15,669 bases of DNA from Pseudomonadota bacterium (GCA_023435325.1 JAEYRT010000280.1:1-15669); one strand, 5' to 3'. Shown: positions 5,235 to 14,177, numbered from the stretch's first letter. Translations and numbers: made by a program. The notes: generated from the letters alone by a model not told the origin.

Positions 5235-6215
5235 CTAGACACCTGCCGCGTGTGCCTGCTGGTCGGCGTGGTAGCTGGAGCGCACCATGGCGCCAACGGC
5301 CGCGTGGCTGAAACCCATTTTGTACGCCTCTTCTTCAAACATCTTGAAGGTGTCAGGGTGCACATAGCGGCGCACGGGCAGGTGGCTGTTGGTGGGGGCG
5401 AGGTACTGGCCAATGGTCAGCATTTCGATGTCGTGCGCGCGCATGTCGCGCATCACTTCCAGAATTTCCTCATCGGTCTCACCCAGGCCCACCATCAAGC
5501 CGCTCTTGGTCGGCACATCGGGATGCAGGGCCTTGAACTTCTTGAGCAGATTCAGGCTGAACTGGTAGTCCGAACCCGGGCGCGCTTCCTTGTACAGGCG
5601 TGGAATGGTTTCCAGGTTGTGGTTCATCACGTCTGGCGGAGCGGCCTTCAGGATTTCCAGTGCGCGATCATCACGGCCACGGAAGTCAGGCACCAGAATT
5701 TCAATTTGCGTATTGGGCGACAGCGCGCGTGTTTGCTTGATGCACTCCACAAAGTGGCCGGAGCCACCGTCGCGCAGATCGTCGCGGTCCACGCTGGTGA
5801 TCACCACATACTTCAGGCGCAGGCGGGCAATGGTTTCGGCCAGCTTGCGTGGCTCGTCCGCATCCAGCGGGTCGGGGCGGCCATGGCCCACGTCGCAAAA
5901 CGGGCAGCGGCGCGTGCACTTGTCCCCCATGATCATGAAGGTGGCCGTGCCCTTGCCAAAGCATTCGCCAATGTTGGGGCAGGAAGCCTCTTCGCAGACG
6001 GTGTGCAGCTTTTGCTCGCGCAGAATGTCCTTGATCTCGTAAAAACGCGTGGTGGGGCTGCCGGCCTTGACGCGGATCCACTCGGGCTTCTTCAGCGCCG
6101 GTGCCTGCTCGACCTTGACGGGGATGCGCGAGAGCTTGGCGGCTGCCTTCTGCTTGGCCAAAGGGTTGTAGTTCTCGGCGGACTGCGCTTCGCGCACGAC
6201 TTCGTTGCTGCTCAT
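5235..6215 (-). CDS. lipA: Lipoyl synthase
   Basis: The protein has 326 residues, the usual length. It is a radical SAM enzyme that inserts two sulfur atoms into octanoyl groups attached to lipoyl domains of pyruvate and 2-oxoglutarate dehydrogenases and the glycine cleavage H protein. The auxiliary 4Fe-4S cluster cysteines are C74, C79 and C85 in CEEASCPNIGEC. The radical SAM cluster cysteines are C100, C104 and C107 in CTRRCPFC. The C-terminal RSSY (312-315) carries the serine that ligates the auxiliary cluster. All catalytic residues are present. It starts 11 bp after lipB, with a GAGAG ribosome site, and is the last gene of a ybeD-lipB-lipA unit. The neighbouring Fur-like site on the opposite strand is not positioned to control it. 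Confidence 0.98.
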   Translation of the reverse strand: MSSNEVVREAQSAENYNPLAKQKAAAKLSRIPVKVEQAPALKKPEWIRVKAGSPTTRFYEIKDILREQKLHTVCEEASCPNIGECFGKGTATFMIMGDKCTRRCPFCDVGHGRPDPLDADEPRKLAETIARLRLKYVVITSVDRDDLRDGGSGHFVECIKQTRALSPNTQIEILVPDFRGRDDRALEILKAAPPDVMNHNLETIPRLYKEARPGSDYQFSLNLLKKFKALHPDVPTKSGLMVGLGETDEEILEVMRDMRAHDIEMLTIGQYLAPTNSHLPVRRYVHPDTFKMFEEEAYKMGFSHAAVGAMVRSSYHADQQAHAAGV

Positions 6216-6226
6216 GGTGTGTGCTC

Positions 6227-6937
6227 TCAGGGCGCAAGGCGGGTGATCAGCTGGTTGCCAAACACGTGAGCCACCTCACTCCAGGTTGTCTGGACACCGA
6301 TTGTAGAAAGATCAACGGTGGCCATGCCTGCATAACCGCAAGGATTGATGCGGCGATAGGGCTCCAGGTCCATGTCCACATTCAAGGCCACGCCGTGGTA
6401 GGTGCAGTGGCGGCTGACCTTGATGCCCAGTGCTGCGATCTTGCCCAGCCCCGTAAAGTCGGGTTGTGGCGCAGCGCTGCCGGGCTCGCGCCGCTGGGGG
6501 CGCTGTTCCAGCACGGCGTGGCTGCGCGGATCGTCCAATCGCACGTAAATGCCTGGAGCACCGGCCACGCGATGGCCTGTCACGCCATAGTGCGCCAGCG
6601 TGCGGATAACGGCTTCTTCCAGGCGGTACACGTACTCTTTGACAAAGTAGCCCAGGCGCTGCAAATCCAGCAGCGGATAAGCCACCACCTGCCCGGGGCC
6701 GTGGTAGGTGACCTGACCACCACGGTTGGTCGCCACCACGGGTATGTCGCCGGGCACCAGCACGTGTTCGGACTTGCCCGCCAAGCCCTGGGTAAAGGTA
6801 GGGGAATGCTCCACCAGCCACAACGCATCGGCAGTGCCTGCATCTCGGTTGGCGGTGAAAGCCTGCATGGCGGCATGGCATGCGGCATAGTCCACGCGCC
6901 CCAGCAGGCGAGCATCCAGGGCAGGCGCTGCAGACAT
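6227..6937 (-). CDS. lipB: Octanoyl-ACP:protein N-octanoyltransferase (lipoate biosynthesis)
   Basis: The protein has 236 residues from this ATG. It transfers octanoate from acyl carrier protein to lipoyl domains, providing the LipA substrate. The motif GGQVTYHGPG lies at 73-82, the catalytic lysine is K166 in GLGKIAALGIKVS, and the acyl-thioester cysteine is C200 in NPCGYAGM. Between GIYV (129-132) and GLGK (163-166) sits an Arg/Pro-rich insertion of about 30 residues that the E. coli enzyme lacks. A TTG start at 6952 (five residues longer) is an alternative: it overlaps the ybeD stop as TTGA and has AAGGTGG just upstream, so translational coupling may favour it. It lies between ybeD and lipA. 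Confidence 0.95.
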   Translation of the reverse strand: MSAAPALDARLLGRVDYAACHAAMQAFTANRDAGTADALWLVEHSPTFTQGLAGKSEHVLVPGDIPVVATNRGGQVTYHGPGQVVAYPLLDLQRLGYFVKEYVYRLEEAVIRTLAHYGVTGHRVAGAPGIYVRLDDPRSHAVLEQRPQRREPGSAAPQPDFTGLGKIAALGIKVSRHCTYHGVALNVDMDLEPYRRINPCGYAGMATVDLSTIGVQTTWSEVAHVFGNQLITRLAP

Positions 6938-6948
6938 GGGCGCCTGGC

Positions 6949-7239
6949 TCAAAGCACCACCTTGACCATGGGATGGCTGGTCAGCGCACGGTACAGGTTG
7001 TCCAGCTGCTCGCGGCTGGTGGCGGTGACGGTGATGGTCACGCCCAGATATTTGCCCGTGCTGCTGGGGCGCAGTTCCACGGTGGAGGCGTCGAAAAATG
7101 GATCGTACTCTTTGGCGACTTTGGTGATGGCGTGCACAAAGTCGTCCACATGCAGACCCATGACCTTGATGGGAAACAGGCTGGGGTATTCGATCAGCGA
7201 GTCCTTGCGAGGATCGGTGCTAGCGGAGGTGTCGGTCAT
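6949..7239 (-). CDS. ybeD: DUF493 (YbeD-like) small regulatory-domain protein
   Basis: The protein has 96 residues, a typical length. The sequence SLIEYPSLFPIKVMGLHVDDFV, followed by a strand-rich C-terminal half (KYLGVTITVTATSREQLDNLY), matches the DUF493/YbeD family. Its fold is a small ACT-like alpha/beta domain of unknown molecular role, often encoded next to lipB, as here. Its stop overlaps or abuts the lipB start. No strong ribosome binding site is seen before the ATG. A 7-bp hairpin (AAGCAAA 7257-7263 with TTTGCTT 7268-7274) lies in its likely leader. An allosteric or lipoylation-related role is inference from context. Confidence 0.92.
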   Translation of the reverse strand: MTDTSASTDPRKDSLIEYPSLFPIKVMGLHVDDFVHAITKVAKEYDPFFDASTVELRPSSTGKYLGVTITVTATSREQLDNLYRALTSHPMVKVVL

Positions 7240-7528
7240 GGTGATGATGATTAGGAAAGCAAAGGGTTTTGCTTGGTTCGTCGGTCATTGTGCGCTATCG
7301 TTGCGCCGCTGGTCGCGGAGCCCGCGGCTGGTGGGTGTATGCGCCATAGGGCTGCGCGATGCAATCGTGAAAACCCGTGTTCTTGTTGGTGTCTGGAGAC
7401 ACTGACGGCACAGGATTGTCCGTGAAAACCCCCGGAACATGTCGGAGGACATTAGTGCAAAACGGGTTTCTACGTATAATCGGAGGCTTTGTAAAAATTC
7501 CGGTTTGAGTTTTTGGCTCACACAACAC
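7240..7528. promoter_or_regulatory. Divergent regulatory gap between ybeD and atpI, with atp operon promoter candidate
   Basis: This 289-bp gap holds no supported gene. The best signal is a perfect TATAAT at 7475-7480 on the plus strand, 49 bp before the atpI start. The -35 is weak (TTAGTG at 7452-7457, spacer 17 bp), suggesting help from an activator or upstream element. Other structure: a GTGTC/GACAC inverted repeat with 4-bp loop (7389-7402), and CGTGAAAACCC occurring twice (from about 7366 and 7421). No clear promoter for ybeD is visible. Confidence 0.5.
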
Positions 7529-8005
7529 ATGAACCATCAAGCCCCTGAATCGGAATTTGAGGACGAAGAGCCGCAAATCAAGCCCCTGACGCCTGAAGAG
7601 GCTGCAGCGTGGCGCAAACGCCAGCCCAGAATGTCCATGTGGCGCATTCTGGCCGTGCAGGTACTGTTTGGTGCCGTGGTTGCGCTGCTGGCTTGGTGGA
7701 TTGCGGGTCGTGCAGCCGGCTGGTCAGCCGCCTATGGTGCGCTGGCCATCGTGGTGCCTGCAGCATTGTTCGCCCGAGGTGTGGCGCGCAACAGCGGCAG
7801 TGCAGCACAGGCAGGCAGTGCGATCGCAAGGCTTTTTGCCTGGGAATTTGTCAAGTTGGCGCTCTGTATTGCCATGCTGGCTGCAGCGCCCTTCTTGGTA
7901 CCAAACCTGCACTGGCTGGCGTTGCTGGCGGGTTTGGTGGTAACGATGAAAACGTACTGGCTGGTTCTGATCACAGGACGAGCCAGTGTCCGAAAAACCG
8001 ATTGA
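7529..8005 (+). CDS. atpI: ATP synthase accessory protein I
   Basis: The protein has 158 residues. After an acidic cytoplasmic N-terminus of about 45 residues come four hydrophobic helices, including RILAVQVLFGAVVALLAWW and a final WLALLAGLVVTMKTYWLVL. This is the plan of AtpI, which helps assemble the c-ring and is not part of the final enzyme. The first ATG that gives this plan is at 7529; the frame is open to 7439, but that part runs over the likely promoter. It is the first gene of the ATP synthase operon, 20 bp before atpB. Identity rests on hydropathy and position, as the family is poorly conserved. Confidence 0.85.
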   Translation: MNHQAPESEFEDEEPQIKPLTPEEAAAWRKRQPRMSMWRILAVQVLFGAVVALLAWWIAGRAAGWSAAYGALAIVVPAALFARGVARNSGSAAQAGSAIARLFAWEFVKLALCIAMLAAAPFLVPNLHWLALLAGLVVTMKTYWLVLITGRASVRKTD

Positions 8006-8025
8006 TTTGAGAGAAGAGTTCACCG

Positions 8026-8889
8026 ATGGCAGCCGACGCGCACGCTCCAACCGCAAGTGAATACATTGTTCACCACTTGCAGCACCTGCAAAATATCAAG
8101 CAGAACTCCATCATCGACTTTTCGGTGGTGAACCTCGACTCCATCGCAGTGAGCATCATCTGCGGCGTTTTGGGTCTGTTTGTGCTGTGGCTGGCCGCAC
8201 GCAAGGCGACTTCCGGTGTTCCTGGCCGCTTCCAGGCAGCCGTGGAGATGCTGGTGGAAATGGTGGACAACCAGGCCAAGGCCAATATCCACAATGCTGA
8301 ATCGCGCAAGTTCATCGCACCTTTGGCGCTGACCGTGTTCGTCTGGATTTTCCTGATGAACGCCATGGACTTGCTGCCCGTGGACTTGCTGCCCGTGCTG
8401 TGGCAAACCGCGCAGGGCGACTCGCATGCGTACCTGCGTGTCGTGCCTACCGCTGACTTGTCGACCACACTGGGTCTGTCCACTGGCGTGCTGTTGCTGT
8501 GCTTCTTCTACAGCCTGAAGATCAAGGGCGCTGGCGGCTGGGCCCACGAGCTGGTGACTGCACCCTTCGGTACTTCCAAGAATCCTATCTTCGCCCTGAT
8601 CTTGGGCGTGGTTAATCTGCTGATGCAGATCATTGAATATGTTGCCAAGACGGTTTCGCACGGTATGCGACTGTTCGGCAATATGTACGCTGGTGAGTTG
8701 GTGTTCTGCCTGATTGCCCTGATGGGTGGTGCGGCTGCCATGTCGCTCTCTGGTGTGTTGCTCCCCGTGGGGCACATCATTGCAGGCTCTATCTGGGCGA
8801 TCTTCCACATCTTGATCATCACCCTGCAGGCCTTCATTTTCATGATGCTGACGCTGATTTATCTCGGCCAGGCGCATGAAGCCCACTGA
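8026..8889 (+). CDS. atpB: ATP synthase Fo subunit a
   Basis: The protein has 287 residues. It is the inner-membrane stator subunit that forms the two proton half-channels against the c-ring. The essential arginine is R215 in SHGMRLFGNMYAGE, equivalent to E. coli R210, followed by the conserved helix pair ending in QAFIFMMLTLIYL. The loop NAMDLLPVDLLP is also conserved in the family. At least five long hydrophobic segments are visible. GAGAAGAG at 8009-8016 supplies a ribosome site. It is followed by atpE after 46 bp. Confidence 0.98.
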   Translation: MAADAHAPTASEYIVHHLQHLQNIKQNSIIDFSVVNLDSIAVSIICGVLGLFVLWLAARKATSGVPGRFQAAVEMLVEMVDNQAKANIHNAESRKFIAPLALTVFVWIFLMNAMDLLPVDLLPVLWQTAQGDSHAYLRVVPTADLSTTLGLSTGVLLLCFFYSLKIKGAGGWAHELVTAPFGTSKNPIFALILGVVNLLMQIIEYVAKTVSHGMRLFGNMYAGELVFCLIALMGGAAAMSLSGVLLPVGHIIAGSIWAIFHILIITLQAFIFMMLTLIYLGQAHEAH

Positions 8890-8935
8890 CCTTTCCCTTT
8901 CAACTTCAACTTTCCTTTAATCCCTAGGAGTCATC

Positions 8936-9184
8936 ATGGAAAACATTCTCGGTCTCGTCGCTCTGGCTTGTGGTCTGATCGTTGGTCTGGGCGCTATCGG
9001 CGCTTCGATCGGTATCGCACTGATGGGCGGTAAGTTCCTGGAATCCTCGGCTCGCCAGCCTGAGCTGATCAACGAACTGCAAACCAAGATGTTCATCTTG
9101 GCTGGTCTGATCGACGCTGCTTTCCTGATCGGTGTTGCTATCGCCCTGCTGTTCGCTTTCGCCAACCCCTTCGTCCTGGCCTAA
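8936..9184 (+). CDS. atpE: ATP synthase Fo subunit c
   Basis: The protein has 82 residues and forms a helical hairpin. The first helix has the Gly-rich run GLGAIGASIGIAL, the polar loop is ARQPEL (39-44), and the proton-binding carboxylate is D60 in GLIDAAFLIG on the second helix. Aspartate at that site and the lack of the Na+-type Gln/Glu/Ser ligand set indicate a proton-driven enzyme. A strong TAGGAG ribosome site lies five bases before the ATG, fitting the high subunit c copy number. Codon use (GGT, GCT, CTG) is biased as in highly expressed genes. Confidence 0.98.
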   Translation: MENILGLVALACGLIVGLGAIGASIGIALMGGKFLESSARQPELINELQTKMFILAGLIDAAFLIGVAIALLFAFANPFVLA

Positions 9185-9219
9185 GCTCCGATCAACGCCC
9201 TAGAAAGAAAGGTGTTGCC

Positions 9220-9690
9220 GTGAGTATCAACGCGACCCTGTTCGTTCAGTGCATCGTTTTCCTGATCTTGGTGCTGTTCACGATGAAGTTCGTGTGGCCC
9301 CCGATTGCGAAGGCGTTGGACGAGCGAGCCCAGAAAATCGCCGATGGCCTCGCTGCTGCTGACAAGGCCAAGACCGAGCTGAGCGCTGCTAACAAGCGCG
9401 TGGAGCAGGAATTGGCTCAGACACGCAACGAGACAGCATCGCGGCTTGCGGACGCCGATCGCCGCGCCCAGGCCATCGTTGAAGAAGCCAAGGCCCGCGC
9501 GACAGAAGAAGGCAACAAGATTGTTGCTGCTGCCCGCGCCGAAGCTGAACAGCAAGCCATTGCTGCCCGTGAAGCCCTGCGTGAGCAAGTGGCTGCATTG
9601 GCCGTGAAGGGCGCTGAGCAAATCCTCCGCAAGGAAGTGAATGCCGGCGTTCATGCTGATCTGCTGAACCGTCTGAAGACAGAGCTGTAA
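9220..9690 (+). CDS. atpF: ATP synthase Fo subunit b
   Basis: The protein has 156 residues, the same length as in E. coli. An N-terminal membrane helix (about residues 5-28) is followed by a long charged, Ala-rich helix with heptad character that forms the peripheral stalk dimer tying Fo to the delta subunit. The conserved MKFVWPPIAKALDER region follows the membrane segment. The start codon is GTG at 9220, supported by AAGAAAGG upstream; no ATG lies at the right place. It is 11 bp before atpH. Confidence 0.96.
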   Translation: MSINATLFVQCIVFLILVLFTMKFVWPPIAKALDERAQKIADGLAAADKAKTELSAANKRVEQELAQTRNETASRLADADRRAQAIVEEAKARATEEGNKIVAAARAEAEQQAIAAREALREQVAALAVKGAEQILRKEVNAGVHADLLNRLKTEL

Positions 9691-9701
9691 GGAAAGCAAA
9701 A

Positions 9702-10241
9702 ATGGCAGAACTCGCCACCATTGCCCGCCCTTACGCTGAAGCATTGTTCAAGGCCAGCTCCGCCAGCGGTGCTGACTTGAACAGCACTGTCGCTTGGGTG
9801 GAGGAATTGGCGGCGATTGCCGCCAATCCGCAATTGCGTCAACTGGCCGACAGCCCCAAGGTGACAGTCGAGCAAGTGCTCGACGTCATCACTGGCGTGG
9901 CCCGTTCGGCTTTGCCCGATGCCGCTCGCAATTTCCTGCGCGTCATCATTGAAAACGGTCGCCTGGATGCCCTGCCTGAAGTGGCTGTGCAGTTCCGCGG
10001 CATCGTGAACCGCCTCAATGGCTCGTCCGACGCTATCGTCTACAGCGCTTTCCCTGTAGAGGAAGCCGCTTTGCAAGACATCAGCGATGCGCTGCAAAAG
10101 CGCTTTGGTCGCAAGCTGAACCTGTCCGTACAGATCGATGAATCCTTGATCGGCGGCGTTCGCGTGGTGGTGGGCGACGAGGTGCTGGATACCTCCGTCA
10201 AGGCGCGTCTGGAACAAATGAAAGCGGCCCTCACTGCGTAA
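9702..10241 (+). CDS. atpH: ATP synthase F1 subunit delta
   Basis: The protein has 179 residues, near the E. coli length. The N-terminal six-helix domain begins ATIARPYAEALFKAS, the family signature, and binds the alpha N-termini. The C-terminal part with the conserved DESLIGGVRVVVGDEVLDTSVKA-type ending contacts the b dimer. It links the peripheral stalk to F1. GGAAAG at 9691-9696 gives a clear ribosome site, and the gene is 44 bp before atpA. Confidence 0.97.
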   Translation: MAELATIARPYAEALFKASSASGADLNSTVAWVEELAAIAANPQLRQLADSPKVTVEQVLDVITGVARSALPDAARNFLRVIIENGRLDALPEVAVQFRGIVNRLNGSSDAIVYSAFPVEEAALQDISDALQKRFGRKLNLSVQIDESLIGGVRVVVGDEVLDTSVKARLEQMKAALTA

Positions 10242-10285
10242 GCGGATTGAGGTCTCGGCTAACCAAAAGAAAGAAGGAAAGAGTC

Positions 10286-11845
10286 ATGCAACTCAATCCC
10301 GCAGAAATTTCTGAACTGATTAAGAGCCGCATCGAAGGGCTGGAAGCTAACGCCGATATCCGTAATCAAGGCACTGTGGTGTCTGTGACCGACGGTATCG
10401 TTCGCGTGCACGGCTTGTCGGACGTGATGCAAGGCGAAATGTTGGAATTCCCCGCAACAGCGGACGGCCAGCCTTCTTATGGCCTGGCTCTGAACCTGGA
10501 GCGTGATTCCGTTGGTGCGGTGATCTTGGGTGAGTACACCCACATCGCTGAAGGTGACACTGTCAAGTGCACCGGCCGTATCTTGGAAGTTCCCGTGGGC
10601 CCCGAACTGGTCGGCCGTGTGGTGAACGCGCTGGGCCAGCCTATCGACGGCAAGGGCCCTATCAACGCCAAGATGACCGACGTGATCGAAAAGGTTGCGC
10701 CTGGTGTGATCGCACGTCAATCCGTGGATCAACCTCTGCAAACCGGTATCAAGTCCATCGACTCCATGGTTCCCGTGGGCCGTGGTCAGCGTGAGTTGAT
10801 CATTGGTGACCGCCAGACTGGTAAGACCGCTGTTGCGATCGACGCCATCATCAACCAAAAGGGTCAAGGCGTTACCTGTATCTACGTGGCAATTGGTCAG
10901 AAGGCTTCTTCGATCAAGAACGTGGTGCGTGCTTTGGAACAAGCTGGCGCGATGGAATACACCATCGTGGTGGCTGCTACCGCTTCTGAATCTGCTGCGA
11001 TGCAGTACGTGTCGGCCTACTCCGGCTGCACGATGGGTGAATACTTCCGCGATCGCGGTGAAGACGCCCTGATCGTTTATGACGATCTGTCCAAGCAGGC
11101 TGTGGCTTACCGTCAGGTTTCTCTGCTGCTGCGTCGCCCACCAGGACGTGAAGCTTTCCCTGGCGACGTGTTCTATCTCCACTCGCGTCTGCTGGAGCGT
11201 GCCGCTCGCGTGAACGCCGACTACGTGGAAGCCTTCACCAAGGGTGAAGTCAAGGGCAAGACAGGTTCGCTGACCGCGCTGCCTATCATCGAAACACAGG
11301 CTGGCGACGTGTCTGCTTTCGTTCCTACGAACGTGATTTCGATTACTGACGGCCAGATCTTCCTGGAAACCAACCTGTTCAACGCTGGTATCCGTCCCGC
11401 TATTAACGCTGGTATCTCGGTGTCCCGCGTGGGTGGTGCTGCACAGACCAAGCTGGTCAAGGGCCTGTCCGGCGGTATCCGTACCGACCTGGCGCAGTAC
11501 CGTGAACTGGCTGCGTTCGCGCAGTTCGCTTCCGACCTGGACGACGCAACCCGCAAGCAGCTGGACCGTGGTGCGCGCGTGACTGAACTGCTCAAGCAGC
11601 CTCAGTACTCGCCCCTGTCTACCGCTTTGATGGGCGCCTCGCTGTTCGCAGTGAACAAGGGTTTCATGGACGATATCGACGTGAAGCAAGTGCTGGCATT
11701 CGAATCTGGTCTGCACCAGTTCCTGAAGACCAGCCATGGTGCTTTGCTGGACCGTCTGAACGAAAAGCGTGCTTTCGACAAGGAAGGCAAGGACGAAGCT
11801 GAATTGACCGCTGCCATCGCTGCGTTCAAGAAGTCGTTCGCTTAA
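10286..11845 (+). CDS. atpA: ATP synthase F1 subunit alpha
   Basis: The protein has 519 residues. It is the non-catalytic nucleotide-binding subunit of F1. The Walker A motif GDRQTGKT lies at residues 174-181; the SVSRVGGAAQT segment carries the arginine finger that reaches into the catalytic site on beta. The N-terminus MQLNPAEISELIKSRI matches the family, and AAGGAAAGAG just upstream supports the start at 10286 rather than the in-frame codon at 10247. Codon use is strongly biased, as in highly expressed genes. A long frame on the opposite strand is an artefact of this bias. Confidence 0.98.
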   Translation: MQLNPAEISELIKSRIEGLEANADIRNQGTVVSVTDGIVRVHGLSDVMQGEMLEFPATADGQPSYGLALNLERDSVGAVILGEYTHIAEGDTVKCTGRILEVPVGPELVGRVVNALGQPIDGKGPINAKMTDVIEKVAPGVIARQSVDQPLQTGIKSIDSMVPVGRGQRELIIGDRQTGKTAVAIDAIINQKGQGVTCIYVAIGQKASSIKNVVRALEQAGAMEYTIVVAATASESAAMQYVSAYSGCTMGEYFRDRGEDALIVYDDLSKQAVAYRQVSLLLRRPPGREAFPGDVFYLHSRLLERAARVNADYVEAFTKGEVKGKTGSLTALPIIETQAGDVSAFVPTNVISITDGQIFLETNLFNAGIRPAINAGISVSRVGGAAQTKLVKGLSGGIRTDLAQYRELAAFAQFASDLDDATRKQLDRGARVTELLKQPQYSPLSTALMGASLFAVNKGFMDDIDVKQVLAFESGLHQFLKTSHGALLDRLNEKRAFDKEGKDEAELTAAIAAFKKSFA

Positions 11846-11863
11846 TCCGGACGAGGAGCCATC

Positions 11864-12733
11864 ATGGCAGCAGGCAAGGAAATACGCGGCAAGATCAAAT
11901 CGGTGGAAAACACCAAGAAGATCACTAAAGCCATGGAAATGGTGGCTGCATCCAAAATGCGCAAGGCGCAGGAACGGATGCTGGCTGCCCGTCCATACAG
12001 CGAGAAAGTCCGCAATATTGCAGCCCATCTTGGCGAAGCCAACCCCGAGTACGTGCATCCGTTCATGCAAGTGCATGCGGATGCAAAGAAGGCTGGCGTC
12101 ATCGTGGTGACGACCGACAAGGGGTTGTGCGGCGGCATGAACACCAACGTGTTGCGTGCCGTGACCAACAAGTTGCGCGAACTGCAAGATGCAGGCATCT
12201 CCGCTGAGACAGTGGCCATTGGCAGCAAGGGACTGGCATTCCTGAACCGTATTGGTGCCAAGGTGGTCTCTCAAGCCACAGCACTGGGCGATCAGCCCCA
12301 CCTGGACAGGCTCGTTGGGCCGGTCAAGGTGCTGTTGGACCAATACGCTGAAGGCAAGCTGAGCGCGGTGTACCTGAGCTACACCAAGTTCATCAACACC
12401 ATGAAGCAAGAGTCGGTGGTGGAGCAGTTGCTTCCATTGTCGAACGAGCAAATGCAAGCCGAGAAGACGGGTGCATCGTGGGAATACATCTACGAACCTG
12501 ACGCACAGAGCGTGATCGATGATCTGCTGCTGCGTTACGTGGAGTCCCTCGTGTACCAGGCCGTTGCGGAAAACATGGCGTCCGAGCAATCGGCGCGCAT
12601 GGTGGCCATGAAGGCCGCGACCGACAACGCGGGCAACGTCATCAGCGAGTTGAAGCTGGTCTACAACAAGACGCGTCAGGCAGCCATTACGACCGAGTTG
12701 TCGGAAATCGTGGCCGGCGCCGCCGCTGTGTAA
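11864..12733 (+). CDS. atpG: ATP synthase F1 subunit gamma
   Basis: The protein has 289 residues, close to the E. coli 287. It is the central rotor shaft: the N-terminal coiled-coil (KEIRGKIKSVENTKKITKAMEMVAA-type start) and C-terminal helix (NAGNVISELKLVYNKTRQAAITTELSEIV-type end) pair inside the alpha3beta3 ring. TTDKGLCGGMN near residues 84-94 is the conserved central motif. ACGAGGAG before the ATG is the ribosome site. It begins 18 bp after atpA and ends 34 bp before atpD. Confidence 0.98.
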   Translation: MAAGKEIRGKIKSVENTKKITKAMEMVAASKMRKAQERMLAARPYSEKVRNIAAHLGEANPEYVHPFMQVHADAKKAGVIVVTTDKGLCGGMNTNVLRAVTNKLRELQDAGISAETVAIGSKGLAFLNRIGAKVVSQATALGDQPHLDRLVGPVKVLLDQYAEGKLSAVYLSYTKFINTMKQESVVEQLLPLSNEQMQAEKTGASWEYIYEPDAQSVIDDLLLRYVESLVYQAVAENMASEQSARMVAMKAATDNAGNVISELKLVYNKTRQAAITTELSEIVAGAAAV

Positions 12734-12767
12734 ACGGCTTTAACAGACAAACAGATTGGAGCAAAGA

Positions 12768-14177
12768 ATGGCTCAAGCACAAGGCAAGATTGTTCAATGT
12801 ATCGGCGCCGTGGTTGACGTGGAGTTCCCACGTGACCAGATGCCCAAGGTGTACGACGCCCTGAAGTTGGAAGGCTCGGCCCTGACTCTGGAAGTGCAGC
12901 AGCAGCTGGGTGACGGCATCGTCCGTACCATTGCGCTGGGCTCTTCCGACGGTTTGAAGCGTGGTCTGGTGGTAACCAATACCGGTTCCGCCATCACCGT
13001 GCCCGTGGGCAAGGCGACCCTGGGTCGCATCATGGACGTGTTGGGTAACCCCATCGACGAACGTGGTCCCGTGGACCAGACACAAACTGCCCAGATCCAC
13101 CGCAAGGCGCCTGCGTACGACGAACTGTCGCCTTCGCAGGAACTGCTGGAAACTGGTATCAAGGTGATCGACTTGGTCTGCCCCTTCGCCAAGGGTGGTA
13201 AGGTGGGTCTGTTCGGTGGTGCCGGTGTGGGCAAGACCGTGAACATGATGGAGTTGATCAACAACATCGCCAAGGCACACTCGGGTCTGTCCGTGTTTGC
13301 CGGTGTTGGTGAACGTACCCGTGAAGGTAACGACTTCTATCACGAAATGTCCGACGCGGGCGTTGTGAACCAAGAGAACTTGGGCGAGTCCAAGGTGGCC
13401 ATGGTTTACGGTCAGATGAACGAGCCTCCAGGAAACCGTCTGCGCGTTGCGCTGACTGGCCTGACCATGGCTGAGTCTTTCCGTGACGAAGGCAAGGACG
13501 TTCTGTTCTTCGTGGACAACATCTATCGTTACACCCTGGCCGGTACCGAAGTGTCCGCGCTGCTGGGCCGTATGCCTTCCGCCGTGGGTTATCAGCCCAC
13601 ACTGGCTGAAGAAATGGGCCGTCTGCAAGAGCGTATTACTTCGACCAAGGTGGGTTCGATCACTTCGATCCAGGCCGTGTACGTGCCTGCGGACGACTTG
13701 ACCGACCCCTCGCCAGCAACTACGTTCGCCCACTTGGACTCGACCGTGGTTCTGTCGCGTGACATCGCTTCGCTGGGTATCTACCCCGCTGTGGACCCTC
13801 TGGACTCCACCAGCCGTCAGCTGGACCCCCAAGTGGTGGGCGAAGAGCACTACACCGTGGCTCGCCAGGTGCAGGGCACGCTGCAGCGCTACAAGGAACT
13901 GCGCGACATCATCGCGATTCTGGGTATGGACGAACTGGCGCCTGAAGACAAACTGGTCGTGGCCCGCGCTCGTAAGATCCAGCGTTTCCTGTCGCAGCCT
14001 TTCCACGTGGCTGAAGTGTTTACTGGCGCCCCCGGCAAGTACGTGCCTCTGGCTGAAACCATCCGTGGTTTCAAGATGATCGTGGCCGGCGAGTGCGATC
14101 ACCTGCCCGAGCAGGCTTTCTACATGGTTGGCACCATCGACGAAGCCTTCGAAAAGGCCAAGAAGCTGGCTGCTTAA
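12768..14177 (+). CDS. atpD: ATP synthase F1 subunit beta
   Basis: The protein has 469 residues. It is the catalytic subunit. The Walker A motif GGAGVGKT is at residues 150-157; the catalytic glutamate is E182 in GERTREGND; the ALLGRMPSAVGYQPTLAEEM segment is fully conserved. The lever motif reads DELAPED (388-394) where E. coli has DELSEED, a mild variant. TTGGAGCAAAG upstream supports the ATG at 12768; the in-frame extension to 12756 is not needed. The gap to atpC (76 bp) is the longest within the operon and contains a perfect 9-bp hairpin. Confidence 0.98.
   Translation: MAQAQGKIVQCIGAVVDVEFPRDQMPKVYDALKLEGSALTLEVQQQLGDGIVRTIALGSSDGLKRGLVVTNTGSAITVPVGKATLGRIMDVLGNPIDERGPVDQTQTAQIHRKAPAYDELSPSQELLETGIKVIDLVCPFAKGGKVGLFGGAGVGKTVNMMELINNIAKAHSGLSVFAGVGERTREGNDFYHEMSDAGVVNQENLGESKVAMVYGQMNEPPGNRLRVALTGLTMAESFRDEGKDVLFFVDNIYRYTLAGTEVSALLGRMPSAVGYQPTLAEEMGRLQERITSTKVGSITSIQAVYVPADDLTDPSPATTFAHLDSTVVLSRDIASLGIYPAVDPLDSTSRQLDPQVVGEEHYTVARQVQGTLQRYKELRDIIAILGMDELAPEDKLVVARARKIQRFLSQPFHVAEVFTGAPGKYVPLAETIRGFKMIVAGECDHLPEQAFYMVGTIDEAFEKAKKLAA

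Noticed and set aside
8368..8397. A perfect 15-bp tandem repeat (GACTTGCTGCCCGTG twice) in atpB
   Set aside because: It encodes DLLPV twice, part of the conserved DLLP-DLLP loop that E. coli subunit a also has; it is protein constraint and not a novel repeat.
10259..12589. A 776-codon open frame on the minus strand opposite atpA and atpG
   Set aside because: It lies antisense to two fully conserved ATP synthase genes, is His/Gln/Val-rich without any recognisable domain, and arises from the strong codon bias of the sense strand.
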